Of a stretch of DNA of 35,492 nt, positions 1 through 6,726 are shown in pieces. Origin of the DNA: Gemmatimonadota bacterium (GTDB lineage Bacteria; Gemmatimonadota; Gemmatimonadetes; Longimicrobiales; Gaopeijiaceae); assembly GCA_007132965.1 (NCBI GenBank), contig SLNQ01000315.1:1-35492 (forward strand). The letters run 5' to 3'. The first letter of the stretch is position 1. Each line of letters opens with the position of its first letter. The notes beneath the pieces are model-generated. The model was not told the DNA's origin. It ran no database searches and saw only the letters and a list, made by a program, of their open reading frames with translations. A program made the translations under genes and the position numbers.

Positions 1-797
1 ACGTCGGAAAAGGCGATGATCCCGGAGTTCACCCCGATGTCTTCCTTCTCCCTGGCGTAGACGGCGTAGACCATCATCAGCCCCCAGCCCGCGCCGGTAG
101 ACCAGGCGACCTGGGTGAAGGCCTCCAGCCAGACCCGGCCCTCCATGAGGAGGCCCCAATCGGGCACGAAGAGGAAGCGCAGCCCCTCACCGGAGCCCGG
201 GAGCGTCACGGCCCGGAACCCCAGGATCACCAGAATGAATAGCAGTGCGGGCAAGAAGATCTTGAGCACACGCTCCAGTCCGCCCTTGATCCCCTGAAAG
301 ACCACTGCCGCCGTAAAGACCACGGCAATGGCGTGATAACCCACCGTCTCCAGCGGGTTGTTGATGAAGATGTCCCACTGGGCCTGACCCCAGGTCCCGG
401 CATCGCCCACGGCGCCCTCCACCGGCGTGAGTCCTCCCGTGGCCGCCACCACGAAGTAGCGGATGCACCAGCCGGCCACCACTGAGTAGTAGAACATGAT
501 CCCCAGGGTCACACAGGCCATGAAGGCCCCGGCCCAGGTGTTCTGCGGTCCCATGAAATCGCGGAAGGCACCGATGTTGCCCAGTCGGCTGCGGGTGCCC
601 ATGAGAAACTCGCACATGAGCAGGGGCACCGCCCAGATGACCAGGCCGATGGTCACCGCAATCAGGAAGGCGCCCCCACCCCACTCGGCGGCCACCCGGG
701 GAAAGCGCCAGATGTTGCCCGTACCCACTGCCATGGAGACGGCGGCCACGATGATGGCGACACGTCCTCCCCACTGTTCCCTCTCGAGCTGAGCCAT
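1..797 (-). CDS. Neurotransmitter:sodium symporter (NSS/SNF) family transporter, 3' end cut by window edge
   Basis: The minus-strand frame is open from an ATG at 797-795 to the left edge, giving 265 residues. The N-terminus carries the NSS TM1 signature, GTGNIWRFPR at about residues 24-33, followed by AAEWGGGAF. This region forms the unwound helix and sodium/substrate site in LeuT. Strongly hydrophobic segments follow, and the visible part ends in NSGIIAFSD, typical of the middle of the family. Full-length relatives are about 450-600 residues, so roughly half is missing. A GGGAG stands 4 nt before the ATG. By family this is an inner-membrane, Na+-driven importer of amino acids or related amines; the substrate cannot be told from sequence. 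The promoter must lie in 798-1360, which is otherwise gene-free. Confidence 0.93.
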   Translation of the reverse strand, partial: MAQLEREQWGGRVAIIVAAVSMAVGTGNIWRFPRVAAEWGGGAFLIAVTIGLVIWAVPLLMCEFLMGTRSRLGNIGAFRDFMGPQNTWAGAFMACVTLGIMFYYSVVAGWCIRYFVVAATGGLTPVEGAVGDAGTWGQAQWDIFINNPLETVGYHAIAVVFTAAVVFQGIKGGLERVLKIFLPALLFILVILGFRAVTLPGSGEGLRFLFVPDWGLLMEGRVWLEAFTQVAWSTGAGWGLMMVYAVYAREKEDIGVNSGIIAFSD

Positions 798-860
798 GGA
801 GCTCCCGAAGCTGTGACGTGAACTGGAGCGTTGAAACGGTCGATGTCGGTCAGCACGTGG

Positions 861-914
861 GACGAAGCCTCCTCCCTGAACCGAGGCTCCTCCCTGGGCG
901 GAGCCGCCGCCCTG
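861..914. repeat. Three imperfect 18-nt tandem repeats
   Basis: Units lie at 861-878, 879-896 and 897-914, each ending in CCTG on the plus strand (GACGAAGCCTCCTCCCTG for the first). On the minus strand each begins CAGGG and the units are purine-rich. They sit 60-120 nt upstream of the symporter start, so they would be in its leader or promoter. The third unit holds a small hairpin, GGGCGG/CCGCCC at 896-901 and 907-912. Function is unknown. Confidence 0.55.
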
Positions 915-1110
915 GACGGAGATTCCAGTCCACAGCGAAGGCACCATCCTACCGACGGCACGGCAACCTACAGGAGACCTCCGGCCGTGCGCAACATGGA
1001 GGTGCAAAGTGGACCTTCCCCGCTTGTTCAGAGGCGACCCGCCCGGCCTGCACCTCCCCCTGGACCTCCACGGCATTCAGCCTTCTCTTCCTCAACTCCC
1101 GCCCACTCCG

Positions 1111-1278
1111 GCCGGTCCGGATTGGACGTCCGGTCCCCGCTCGCTGGTCCGGTCTCCGATGGCTCCCTTCGTCCGGTCTCCCCTTGCCTCGTCGGCCGAT
1201 CTCCGCTGGTTCGTATCGCTTCGTCGGGCCCCTCTTCCTTGGTCGGCTCCTCGTGCTTCGTCGGGCTCCGATCGCTCC
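1111..1278. repeat. Irregular pyrimidine-rich degenerate repeat patch
   Basis: The plus strand repeats variants of GTCCGGTCTCC and TTCGTCGGGCTCC at irregular spacing of about 14-30 nt. Cores lie near 1114, 1128, 1147, 1171, 1190, 1220, 1241 and 1257. Because spacing is uneven and there is no fixed unit, this is not a CRISPR or VNTR array. It looks like decayed duplicated sequence or a biased-composition spacer. Confidence 0.4.
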
Positions 1279-1320
1279 ATCCGGCGCCAACCTGAGAGGT
1301 CGCCCAACCCCCTGATTATA

Positions 1321-1348
1321 TTACAGATACCAGATGATCGGACTGTAA
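1321..1348 (+). promoter_or_regulatory. Inverted repeat TTACAG-N16-CTGTAA in an AT-rich island before the DUF222 gene
   Basis: TTACAG at 1321-1326 and CTGTAA at 1343-1348 are exact inverted copies separated by 16 nt. They lie immediately upstream of the ribosome-binding site of the DUF222 gene. A TATATT at 1317-1322 could be a -10 element, but no convincing -35 is seen. The symmetry suggests an operator or an element end; this is inference only. Confidence 0.35.
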
Positions 1349-1360
1349 CCAGGGGAGGGG

Positions 1361-2095
1361 ATGATGGGGTACCGCAAGCGGAGGGTGGAGGAGGATGTGG
1401 GGCGGGGGCCGGTGGAAGATGTCGAGGGATGGCTGGGGGCATATGCCGAGCGGTCGTCGATGGAGGATCCGGGTCGAGGGGCGCTGAGCACGGGAACCGG
1501 AACCCATTCCGAAGGCTGGGGCCTGGAGGAGGAGGACGGCTGGGCTTCCCTCGTGGTCCGGGAGCGGACGAACGGGAGCGATGCCGAGAGCGATTCCGGT
1601 GAATCGAGCGACCCCGCGGAATCGCCAGGGGGCTCCACCTCGAGCGATCCCACCCCGGCTGCCGACTCCACCCCGCCCCCGCCCGAGATCTCCCTGGACG
1701 ACCTCTCGGACCTGGTGGACACGCCCGAGGACGACGCCATCGACGAGCTGGGGGACCGGATCATCAAGCTCTCGGCGCACATGTCGGCGGCGGAGCACCG
1801 GCTGCTTCTCATGATCGGGGAGTTCGATCGCCGGGAGGGGTGGAAGCCCGCCGGTCACAAGGACTGCGGGGCGTGGCTCAAGATGTATACCGGACTGAAC
1901 CGGGTCACCGCCCGGGAGCGGGTGCGGGTGGCCCGGGCGCTGCCGGCCAGCGCGGCGCCGGACCCGGTGCGGGCCATGGTCCAGGAGCACCGATTCCGGG
2001 GGATCGAGCCCACGAACACCACCGGCTCGTGCCGGAAGGTGATCAGCCCGGAGAAGATGGACCGGTTCTGGGAGGCGCTTGATCCGCCGGAGTGA
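1361..2095 (+). CDS. Truncated DUF222 (13E12-type) protein lacking the HNH nuclease region
   Basis: The product is 244 residues. The first 120 or so are acidic, Gly/Ser/Pro-rich and unrecognised. Residues about 125-205 read as the start of a DUF222 domain: LGDRIIKLSAHMSAAEHRLL, then IGEFDRREGW, AWLKMYTGL, and ARERVRVARALPA. In full-length members, typically about 400-500 residues, DUF222 continues and ends in an HNH endonuclease motif. Here the family resemblance stops abruptly after ALPA and about 45 unrelated residues follow before TGA. No HNH motif was found in any frame downstream, because glyQS begins at 2302. Two ATGs (1361 and 1364) follow a GGGGAGGGG sequence; 1364 has better ribosome-binding-site spacing. 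Either this is a decayed copy of a repeat-family gene or a short standalone variant. The DUF222 assignment is fairly firm; a working function is doubtful. Confidence 0.65.
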   Translation: MMGYRKRRVEEDVGRGPVEDVEGWLGAYAERSSMEDPGRGALSTGTGTHSEGWGLEEEDGWASLVVRERTNGSDAESDSGESSDPAESPGGSTSSDPTPAADSTPPPPEISLDDLSDLVDTPEDDAIDELGDRIIKLSAHMSAAEHRLLLMIGEFDRREGWKPAGHKDCGAWLKMYTGLNRVTARERVRVARALPASAAPDPVRAMVQEHRFRGIEPTNTTGSCRKVISPEKMDRFWEALDPPE

Positions 2096-2268
2096 GGGCT
2101 GGGTTCGCGTGAGGGGCCGATCCGGCGTCGCAGGGGGGGTGACGGAGCGAGCAGCTCCACTCGCCTGCCTGAGGGGCTGGCGCTGCGCGCGGGCGGCTGG
2201 AGATGCGGGAGGGCCTGGATCTGCCTGGAGGCGAGGAGCTATAGTCCCTGCCGCTCCCGACGGTGGCG

Positions 2269-2289
2269 GCCTGTACTTCTTCAGCAGCC
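2269..2289 (-). repeat. 21-nt repeat, copy 1, just downstream of glyQS
   Basis: On the minus strand this copy starts GGCTG, has the core TGAAGAAGT and ends CAGGC. It matches the copy at 24309-24329 in 19 of 21 positions. It begins 10 nt after the glyQS stop codon and is followed by a GC-rich segment that can form a weak hairpin, without a T-tract. Confidence 0.45.
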
Positions 2290-2299
2290 TTCCGAGAGG

Positions 2300-3637
2300 C
2301 TACTCGACGGTGAGGCGCTCCCGGACCCAGTCCGCCACCTTGGAGGTGTCCACCCGGACCTGCTCCAGCGAGTCCCGGTCCCGAATGGTCACCGTGCCGT
2401 CCTCGGCGGTCTGGCCGTCCACCGTGACGCACCAGGGCGTGCCGGCCTCGTCCTGCCGGCGGTAGCGACGCCCGATGGAACCCGACTCGTCGTAGAAGGA
2501 GGGGATGGCGGCCTTCCGAAGCTCTCTGGCCAGCCGGTCGGCGATCTCCGGCAGCCCGTCCTTCTTGACCAGGGGGAAGACGGCGACCTTGATGGGAGCC
2601 ACTGACGGGTGCAGCCCCAGGACCACCCTCTCGTCGCCCTCCACCTCCTCCTCGCGGTAGGCGTCCACCAGGAGCACCAGGAGTGTTCGGTCCACTCCGG
2701 CCGCCGTCTCCACCACGTACGGGATGAAGCGCTCGCCACCCCCGGAGTCGATGTACTCCAGCCGCTTGCCGGAATACTCCTCGTGGCGGGCAAGGTCGAA
2801 GTCCGTCCGGTTGTGGATGCCCTCCAGCTCCTTCCAGCCGAAGGGGAAGTGGTACTGGATGTCCACCGCCTTCTTGGCGTAGTGCGCCAGCTCGTCGGGG
2901 CCGTGCTCGTCGAGCCGGAGTCGCTGGGGATCGATCCCCAGCGACTTGTGCCATTCAAGCCGCTCCTCGAGCCAGTAGTCGAACCACTCGTCGTCGGTGC
3001 CCGGCTTGACGAAGAACTGCATCTCGGCCTGTTCGAACTCCCGGGTCCGGAAGATGAAGTTTCCCGGGGTGATCTCGTTGCGGAAGGCCTTTCCGATCTG
3101 GGCGATCCCGAAGGGCACCTTCTGTCGGGCCGCAGTTTGCACGTTCAGAAAGTTGACGTACGAGCCCTGCGCCGTCTCGGGCCTCAGGTATACGGTGTGG
3201 CCCTGGTCCTCCACGGGGCCGATGAAGGTCCGGAACATGAGGTTGAAGAGCCGTGGCTCGCCCAGCTCGCAGGCGTCGTGCTCGCCCGGTGCTTTGGAAG
3301 GCTTCCGGCCACACGCCTGGTCCGCCAGGGTGTCTTCCCGGAACCGCTTCTTGCAGACACGACACTCCACCAACGGATCGGTAAAGCCTTCCACGTGTCC
3401 CGAAGCCTCCCAGACCTTCGGATGCATGAGGATGGCGGCATCGAGTCCCTCCACGTCATCGCGCTGGTGAACCATCCGGCTCCACCACCGCTCCTTCAGG
3501 TTCCGCTTGAGCTCGGTCCCCAGGGGCCCGTAGTCCCACACAGACCCCGTGCCGCCATAGATTTCAGAGGACTGGAAGATGTAGCCGCGTCGCTTGGCCA
3601 GCGACACGAGCTTTTCCATGGTATCTTTGTCCGCCAT
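2300..3637 (-). CDS. glyQS: Glycine--tRNA ligase, dimeric (alpha2) type
   Basis: This cytoplasmic enzyme charges tRNA-Gly with glycine using ATP. The 445-residue product opens with the family N-terminus (KLVSLAKRRGYIFQSSEIYGG, then DYGPLG at about 35-40). Class II motif 2 is FRNEITP...FRTREFEQAE at about 185-205, and motif 3 is GVDRTLLVLL at about 314-323. The HIS/Thr/Pro/Gly-type anticodon-binding domain spans about 345-440 (VAVFPLVKKDGLPEIA, YRRQDEAGTPWCVTVD). A CRVCKKRF segment (92-99) with further cysteines at 109 and 123 resembles the insertion seen in Thermus-type GlyRS. This is the eukaryote/archaeon-like dimeric form, so no separate glyQ and glyS subunits are expected. The start ATG at 3637 has only a weak ribosome-binding site, but it gives the family N-terminus and lies about 35 nt downstream of a predicted promoter. 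The gene diverges from nfuA. Confidence 0.97.
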   Translation of the reverse strand: MADKDTMEKLVSLAKRRGYIFQSSEIYGGTGSVWDYGPLGTELKRNLKERWWSRMVHQRDDVEGLDAAILMHPKVWEASGHVEGFTDPLVECRVCKKRFREDTLADQACGRKPSKAPGEHDACELGEPRLFNLMFRTFIGPVEDQGHTVYLRPETAQGSYVNFLNVQTAARQKVPFGIAQIGKAFRNEITPGNFIFRTREFEQAEMQFFVKPGTDDEWFDYWLEERLEWHKSLGIDPQRLRLDEHGPDELAHYAKKAVDIQYHFPFGWKELEGIHNRTDFDLARHEEYSGKRLEYIDSGGGERFIPYVVETAAGVDRTLLVLLVDAYREEEVEGDERVVLGLHPSVAPIKVAVFPLVKKDGLPEIADRLARELRKAAIPSFYDESGSIGRRYRRQDEAGTPWCVTVDGQTAEDGTVTIRDRDSLEQVRVDTSKVADWVRERLTVE

Positions 3638-3677
3638 CTTTATTCAGCCACCGGTGGGTTGTAGGAACGGGGTCCGA

Positions 3678-3706
3678 ATCATAGGAGAGGGGCAGGGCCG
3701 GAGCAA
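3678..3706 (-). promoter_or_regulatory. Predicted sigma-70-type promoter of glyQS
   Basis: On the minus strand a -35 TTGCTC (3706-3701), a 17-nt spacer and a -10 TATGAT (3683-3678) are correctly ordered. This places the start of transcription about 30-35 nt before the glyQS ATG. It is the best-formed promoter seen in the window. No T-box-like leader would fit in so short a 5' UTR. Confidence 0.6.
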
Positions 3707-3885
3707 CCGAACCCGAGTCTTCTGCAACTGGCCTGGTGACGGGGCATGGCCAAAGGCCATGGTCCAATGAACCCCGTCTGCCCCTGGCGGGTACGGAAGG
3801 CTGCACCGTGGCGTACTCCAGAGACTCTGTGTCGCCTGCTGAGGTTCTACCCGGATCCTCAAACCGAATACCGACAAGGAACACC

Positions 3886-4473
3886 ATGTCTGACCTGACC
3901 TTTACCGATCGCGCGCAGGAGATGGTGCGCAATTTTCTCGACCAGAGCGAGGGCGAGCTGCACGCCCTGAGGATCCAGGTGAATGGCGGAAGCCCCGTCG
4001 CGCCGTCCTTTGAGCTCACCCTGGTCACCGACGAGGACCGGGACCCCGATGACCTGCAGCTCGACGGCGGCGGCTTCGACGTGCTGCTGGACCCCCGAAG
4101 CGCCAAGCGCCTTGACGGCGCCAAGGTCGACTTCGTGCAGAGGGTCAACGAAAGTGGATTCGAGATCCAGCCGGCGGTGAAGCCCGTGGGCGAGGGCGGA
4201 GCGAATGGTGACCTGGCCCAGCGCGTCCAGGGAGTGCTTGATCAGCAGGTGAATCCCGCCATTGCCTCCCACGGTGGACGCATCGACCTGGTGGACGTGG
4301 ACGAGACGGAAATCTTCATCGAGATGTCCGGTGGATGCCAGGGCTGCGCCATGTCCCGGATGACCCTCCGTCAGGGGGTGGAGAAGATGCTTCGCCAGGC
4401 CATCCCCGAAGTCACCGCCATCCACGACATCACCGACCACCAGGCGGGGGAGAACCCCTACTTCTCCGCCTGA
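3886..4473 (+). CDS. nfuA: Fe-S biogenesis protein NfuA
   Basis: The product is 195 residues with two domains. Residues 1-95 are an A-type-carrier-like domain without cysteines, the degenerate form typical of NfuA. Residues about 105-185 are a NifU C-terminal (Nfu) domain with the cluster-binding CQGC at 151-154 inside GGCQGCAMSRMTL. A homodimer is known to hold a [4Fe-4S] cluster between the CxxC motifs and to pass it to apo-targets, especially under oxidative or iron stress. The reading frame is open further upstream, but ATG 3886 has AAGGA 5 nt before it and gives the usual family length. It is first in a plus-strand run with the cyanophycinase-like and RlmI-like genes, diverging from glyQS. 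No clear promoter was found in 3707-3885. Confidence 0.93.
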   Translation: MSDLTFTDRAQEMVRNFLDQSEGELHALRIQVNGGSPVAPSFELTLVTDEDRDPDDLQLDGGGFDVLLDPRSAKRLDGAKVDFVQRVNESGFEIQPAVKPVGEGGANGDLAQRVQGVLDQQVNPAIASHGGRIDLVDVDETEIFIEMSGGCQGCAMSRMTLRQGVEKMLRQAIPEVTAIHDITDHQAGENPYFSA

Positions 4474-4502
4474 CCGTGGCGAGGCCTGCGGCAGGTGCGC
4501 CC

Positions 4503-5462
4503 TTGACCACGCCCCGGACACCGGGGATACCCCGGCACGGCGTCCCCGGACGCCGCCCGCCGCTCCGGTGGCCGGTCTTTCTCCTGCTTCTCACCCTCCT
4601 GGGGTGCGGAGCCGGGCTCGTTCCGGACCGAATCGGCTCTTCGGCGCAGGAGTCTCCCCTCGTTGGCCCACCCTCCGGCAGCCTGGTTCTAGCCGGGGGA
4701 GGCCCGCTGGGCCCGGAGATCTGGGAACGCTTCGTGGAGCTCGCCGGAGGCACCGACGCGCGTATTGTGGTAATCCCCACCGCCGCCAGCCAGGACCACT
4801 TCCCGGAGGACTGGTCCGGACTTGCCCCCCTGATCCAGGCCGGAGCCGAGGACATCCAGATCCTCCACACCCGTGACCGCAGGAAAGCCGACACCGAAGC
4901 ATTCGCGGCGCCCCTGGCCGAAGCCACCGGCGTGTGGATCCCGGGCGGCCGGCAGTGGCGGCTGGTGGATGCCTACCTCGACACCCGGGTCCACCAGGCG
5001 CTGTTCGAGCTCCTGGAGCGGGACGGCGTCGTGGGCGGCACCTCTGCCGGAGCGTCCATTCTGGCCTCCTACCTCGTGAGGGGCGACCCGGAAACGAACC
5101 AGGTCATGGTGTCGCCCGAGTACCAGGTGGGCTTCGGGCTCCTTTCCAAGACCGCCGTGGACCAGCACCTCCTGGCCCGAGGCCGGGAAGACGACCTGTG
5201 GGAGGTCCTGGACGCCAACCCCGACCTTCTGGGGATCGGTCTGGACGAGGGGACGGCCCTGGTGGTGAGACAGGATCACGCGGAGGTCATTGGCGTGAGC
5301 CAAGCCCTCTTCTACGATGCCACCGAACCCCCACGATACGCCCGGAGCTTTGCCAGCGGGGCCATCTACGATCTGGGCACCCGCACTCCGGTGGCTACGG
5401 CCGCAGACGAGGATGCGTCCGAGGAGGACCGGGATGGGATCCAGCTCGGCACTCGACCCTGA
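4503..5462 (+). CDS. cphB: Cyanophycinase-like S51 peptidase, predicted lipoprotein
   Basis: From TTG 4503 the product is 319 residues. Residues 1-35 form a lipoprotein signal: Arg-rich start, hydrophobic VFLLLLTLLG, then Cys35. The body matches cyanophycinase/peptidase S51: SLVLAGGGPLGPEIWERFVE, AGGTDARIVVIPTAAS, GVWIPGGRQWRLVDAY, the serine-nucleophile motif GGTSAGAS (Ser181), DQHLLARGREDDLWEV and GIGLDEGTALVV. Cyanophycinases release beta-Asp-Arg dipeptides from cyanophycin; exported members may instead cut other beta-aspartyl peptides. No cyanophycin synthetase gene is in the window. The start is uncertain: there is no ATG in a sensible place, and GTG 4476 (3 nt after the nfuA stop) is the alternative. 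TTG 4503 has AGGTG upstream and gives a normal signal peptide. The 3' end overlaps the next gene by 29 nt. Confidence 0.85.
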   Translation: MTTPRTPGIPRHGVPGRRPPLRWPVFLLLLTLLGCGAGLVPDRIGSSAQESPLVGPPSGSLVLAGGGPLGPEIWERFVELAGGTDARIVVIPTAASQDHFPEDWSGLAPLIQAGAEDIQILHTRDRRKADTEAFAAPLAEATGVWIPGGRQWRLVDAYLDTRVHQALFELLERDGVVGGTSAGASILASYLVRGDPETNQVMVSPEYQVGFGLLSKTAVDQHLLARGREDDLWEVLDANPDLLGIGLDEGTALVVRQDHAEVIGVSQALFYDATEPPRYARSFASGAIYDLGTRTPVATAADEDASEEDRDGIQLGTRP

Positions 5463-6726
5463 TACCCTGCCTCACCCTGCTTCCCACCCACTGGCTGTAC
5501 GTCTGCACCCCCCGGCGGAGCGGGCCGTGCGAGACGGGCATCCCTGGGTCTTCGAGACGGGAATCCGGTCGGTCGAGCTGACAGGTCGCACCGGGGACCA
5601 GGGCCAGAGCGAGGAGAACGGGCGTCCCGGAGCCGGCGACACCGCCGTCATCTTCGACCGAAAGGATCGCTTCCTGGCCGTGGGGCTCTTCGATCCCACC
5701 AGCCCCATACGAATCCGGGTCCTGAACCACGGGGAGCCCGCACAGGTGGGGGCCGAGCTCTTCCGCAATCGGCTGACCCAGGCCCTCCGGCGCAGAGCAT
5801 CGCTCTCCGACGATTCCCAGACCACCGGCTACCGGGTGGTGCACGGCGAGGGCGATGGCCTCCCGGGTCTGGTCCTGGACCGATACGGAGACCAGGCGGT
5901 GTTCAAGCTGTACTCCCCAATCTGGCTTCCCCACCTCCGGGAAGTGGTCCCGGCCGCCCGGGATCTGCTGCGATCCAGCACGGTGCTGGGCCTGGTCTCG
6001 CGAAACCTGGCCGACGAACGCCTTTGCCCCGCTCCCCTTCGGCGGGGTGCCGTGCTGTCCGGAAAGAACGCCACCGGTCCGTTCCCGTTCCTGGAGTCGG
6101 ATCTCCGCTTCGAGGCCCATCCCGTGGAGGGCCACAAGACGGGCTTCTACCTCGACCAGCGGGACAACCGGCGACGACTGGAGCCCCGAGCCCGAGGCGC
6201 CAGGGTTCTCAACGTCTTCAGCTACACCGGCGGCTTCTCACTCTACGCCGCCCGGGGCGGGGCCCGGGAGGTCATCAGCGTGGACCAGAGTGGACCGGCG
6301 CTTCGACAGGCGGAGCGCCACTTCGAGCTGAACGTCCAGGCCGCCCGGGACACCCGACACCGGACAATGGAGGGTGACGCCTTCCACATCATGAGGGAGC
6401 TCGCCGCGGGGGGCGAACGCTTCGGTGTGGTCGTAGTGGATCCGCCCTCCTTCGCCAAGGAGGCGTCACAGATCGACGGAGCCCTCGAGGCATACGCTCG
6501 GCTCACCATCCTGGCGCTGGCCGTCCTGGAACCCGGGGGACTGCTGGTTCAGGCGTCCTGTTCCTCCAGGGTTTCGGCCGACGACTTCTTCGGCCGGGTG
6601 CACCGGGCGGTGGCCGACGGCGGCCGAAGCCTCGTAGACCAGCATCGGACCGGGCATCCGGTGGACCACCCGGCCACCTTCCCCGAGGGTCACTACCTCA
6701 AGTGCCTGTTTGCCCGGATCGAGTGA
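5434..6726 (+). CDS. rlmI: RlmI-like 23S rRNA m5C methyltransferase (PUA + SAM MTase)
   Basis: The product is 430 residues. An N-terminal PUA-like domain (RAVRDGHPWVFETGI, GDTAVIFDRKDRFLAVGLFDP) precedes the RlmI/YccW middle region (GEGDGLPGLVLDRYGD; HKTGFYLDQRDNRR). A Rossmann methyltransferase domain follows, with SAM motif VLNVFSYTGGFSLYAA near residue 257, catalytic VVVDPPSFAK near 333 and the Cys-containing QASCSS near 375. RlmI makes m5C1962 in E. coli 23S rRNA. The exact target here is inferred, and an m7G-type relative (RlmK-like) is less likely given the Cys motif. ATG 5434 has a strong GAGGAGG 6 nt upstream and lies inside the end of the cyanophycinase gene, suggesting translational coupling. 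The 3' end overlaps the convergent PBP gene by 29 nt. Confidence 0.9.
   Translation: MGSSSALDPDTLPHPASHPLAVRLHPPAERAVRDGHPWVFETGIRSVELTGRTGDQGQSEENGRPGAGDTAVIFDRKDRFLAVGLFDPTSPIRIRVLNHGEPAQVGAELFRNRLTQALRRRASLSDDSQTTGYRVVHGEGDGLPGLVLDRYGDQAVFKLYSPIWLPHLREVVPAARDLLRSSTVLGLVSRNLADERLCPAPLRRGAVLSGKNATGPFPFLESDLRFEAHPVEGHKTGFYLDQRDNRRRLEPRARGARVLNVFSYTGGFSLYAARGGAREVISVDQSGPALRQAERHFELNVQAARDTRHRTMEGDAFHIMRELAAGGERFGVVVVDPPSFAKEASQIDGALEAYARLTILALAVLEPGGLLVQASCSSRVSADDFFGRVHRAVADGGRSLVDQHRTGHPVDHPATFPEGHYLKCLFARIE

Larger units (their letters stand above)
798..1360. other. Gene-poor intergenic region with repetitive patches
   Basis: No reading frame here has a recognisable product. The frames that stay open are low-complexity Arg/Pro/Gly shadows of GC-rich DNA. 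The stretch should hold the symporter promoter (minus) and that of the DUF222 gene (plus). It contains an 18-nt triple tandem repeat near the symporter start, an irregular pyrimidine-rich repeat patch around 1111-1278, and a short AT-rich island at 1313-1348, which stands out in this GC-rich sequence. It could be the decayed remains of a larger DUF222-type element, but nothing proves this. Confidence 0.6.

Noticed and set aside
187..774. 195-codon minus-strand frame overlapping the symporter
   Set aside because: Gly/Arg/His-rich frame-shifted shadow; the neighbouring frame encodes the NSS transporter with intact signature.
1111..1278. CRISPR array
   Set aside because: Repeat cores are short, degenerate and unevenly spaced, with no constant repeat/spacer pattern and no cas genes.
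2609..3664. 351-codon plus-strand frame opposite glyQS
   Set aside because: It is antisense to a certain housekeeping gene and has no motif of its own.
4335..4502. N-terminal extension of the cyanophycinase frame into nfuA
   Set aside because: It overlaps the certain Nfu domain in another frame and would bury the lipoprotein signal.
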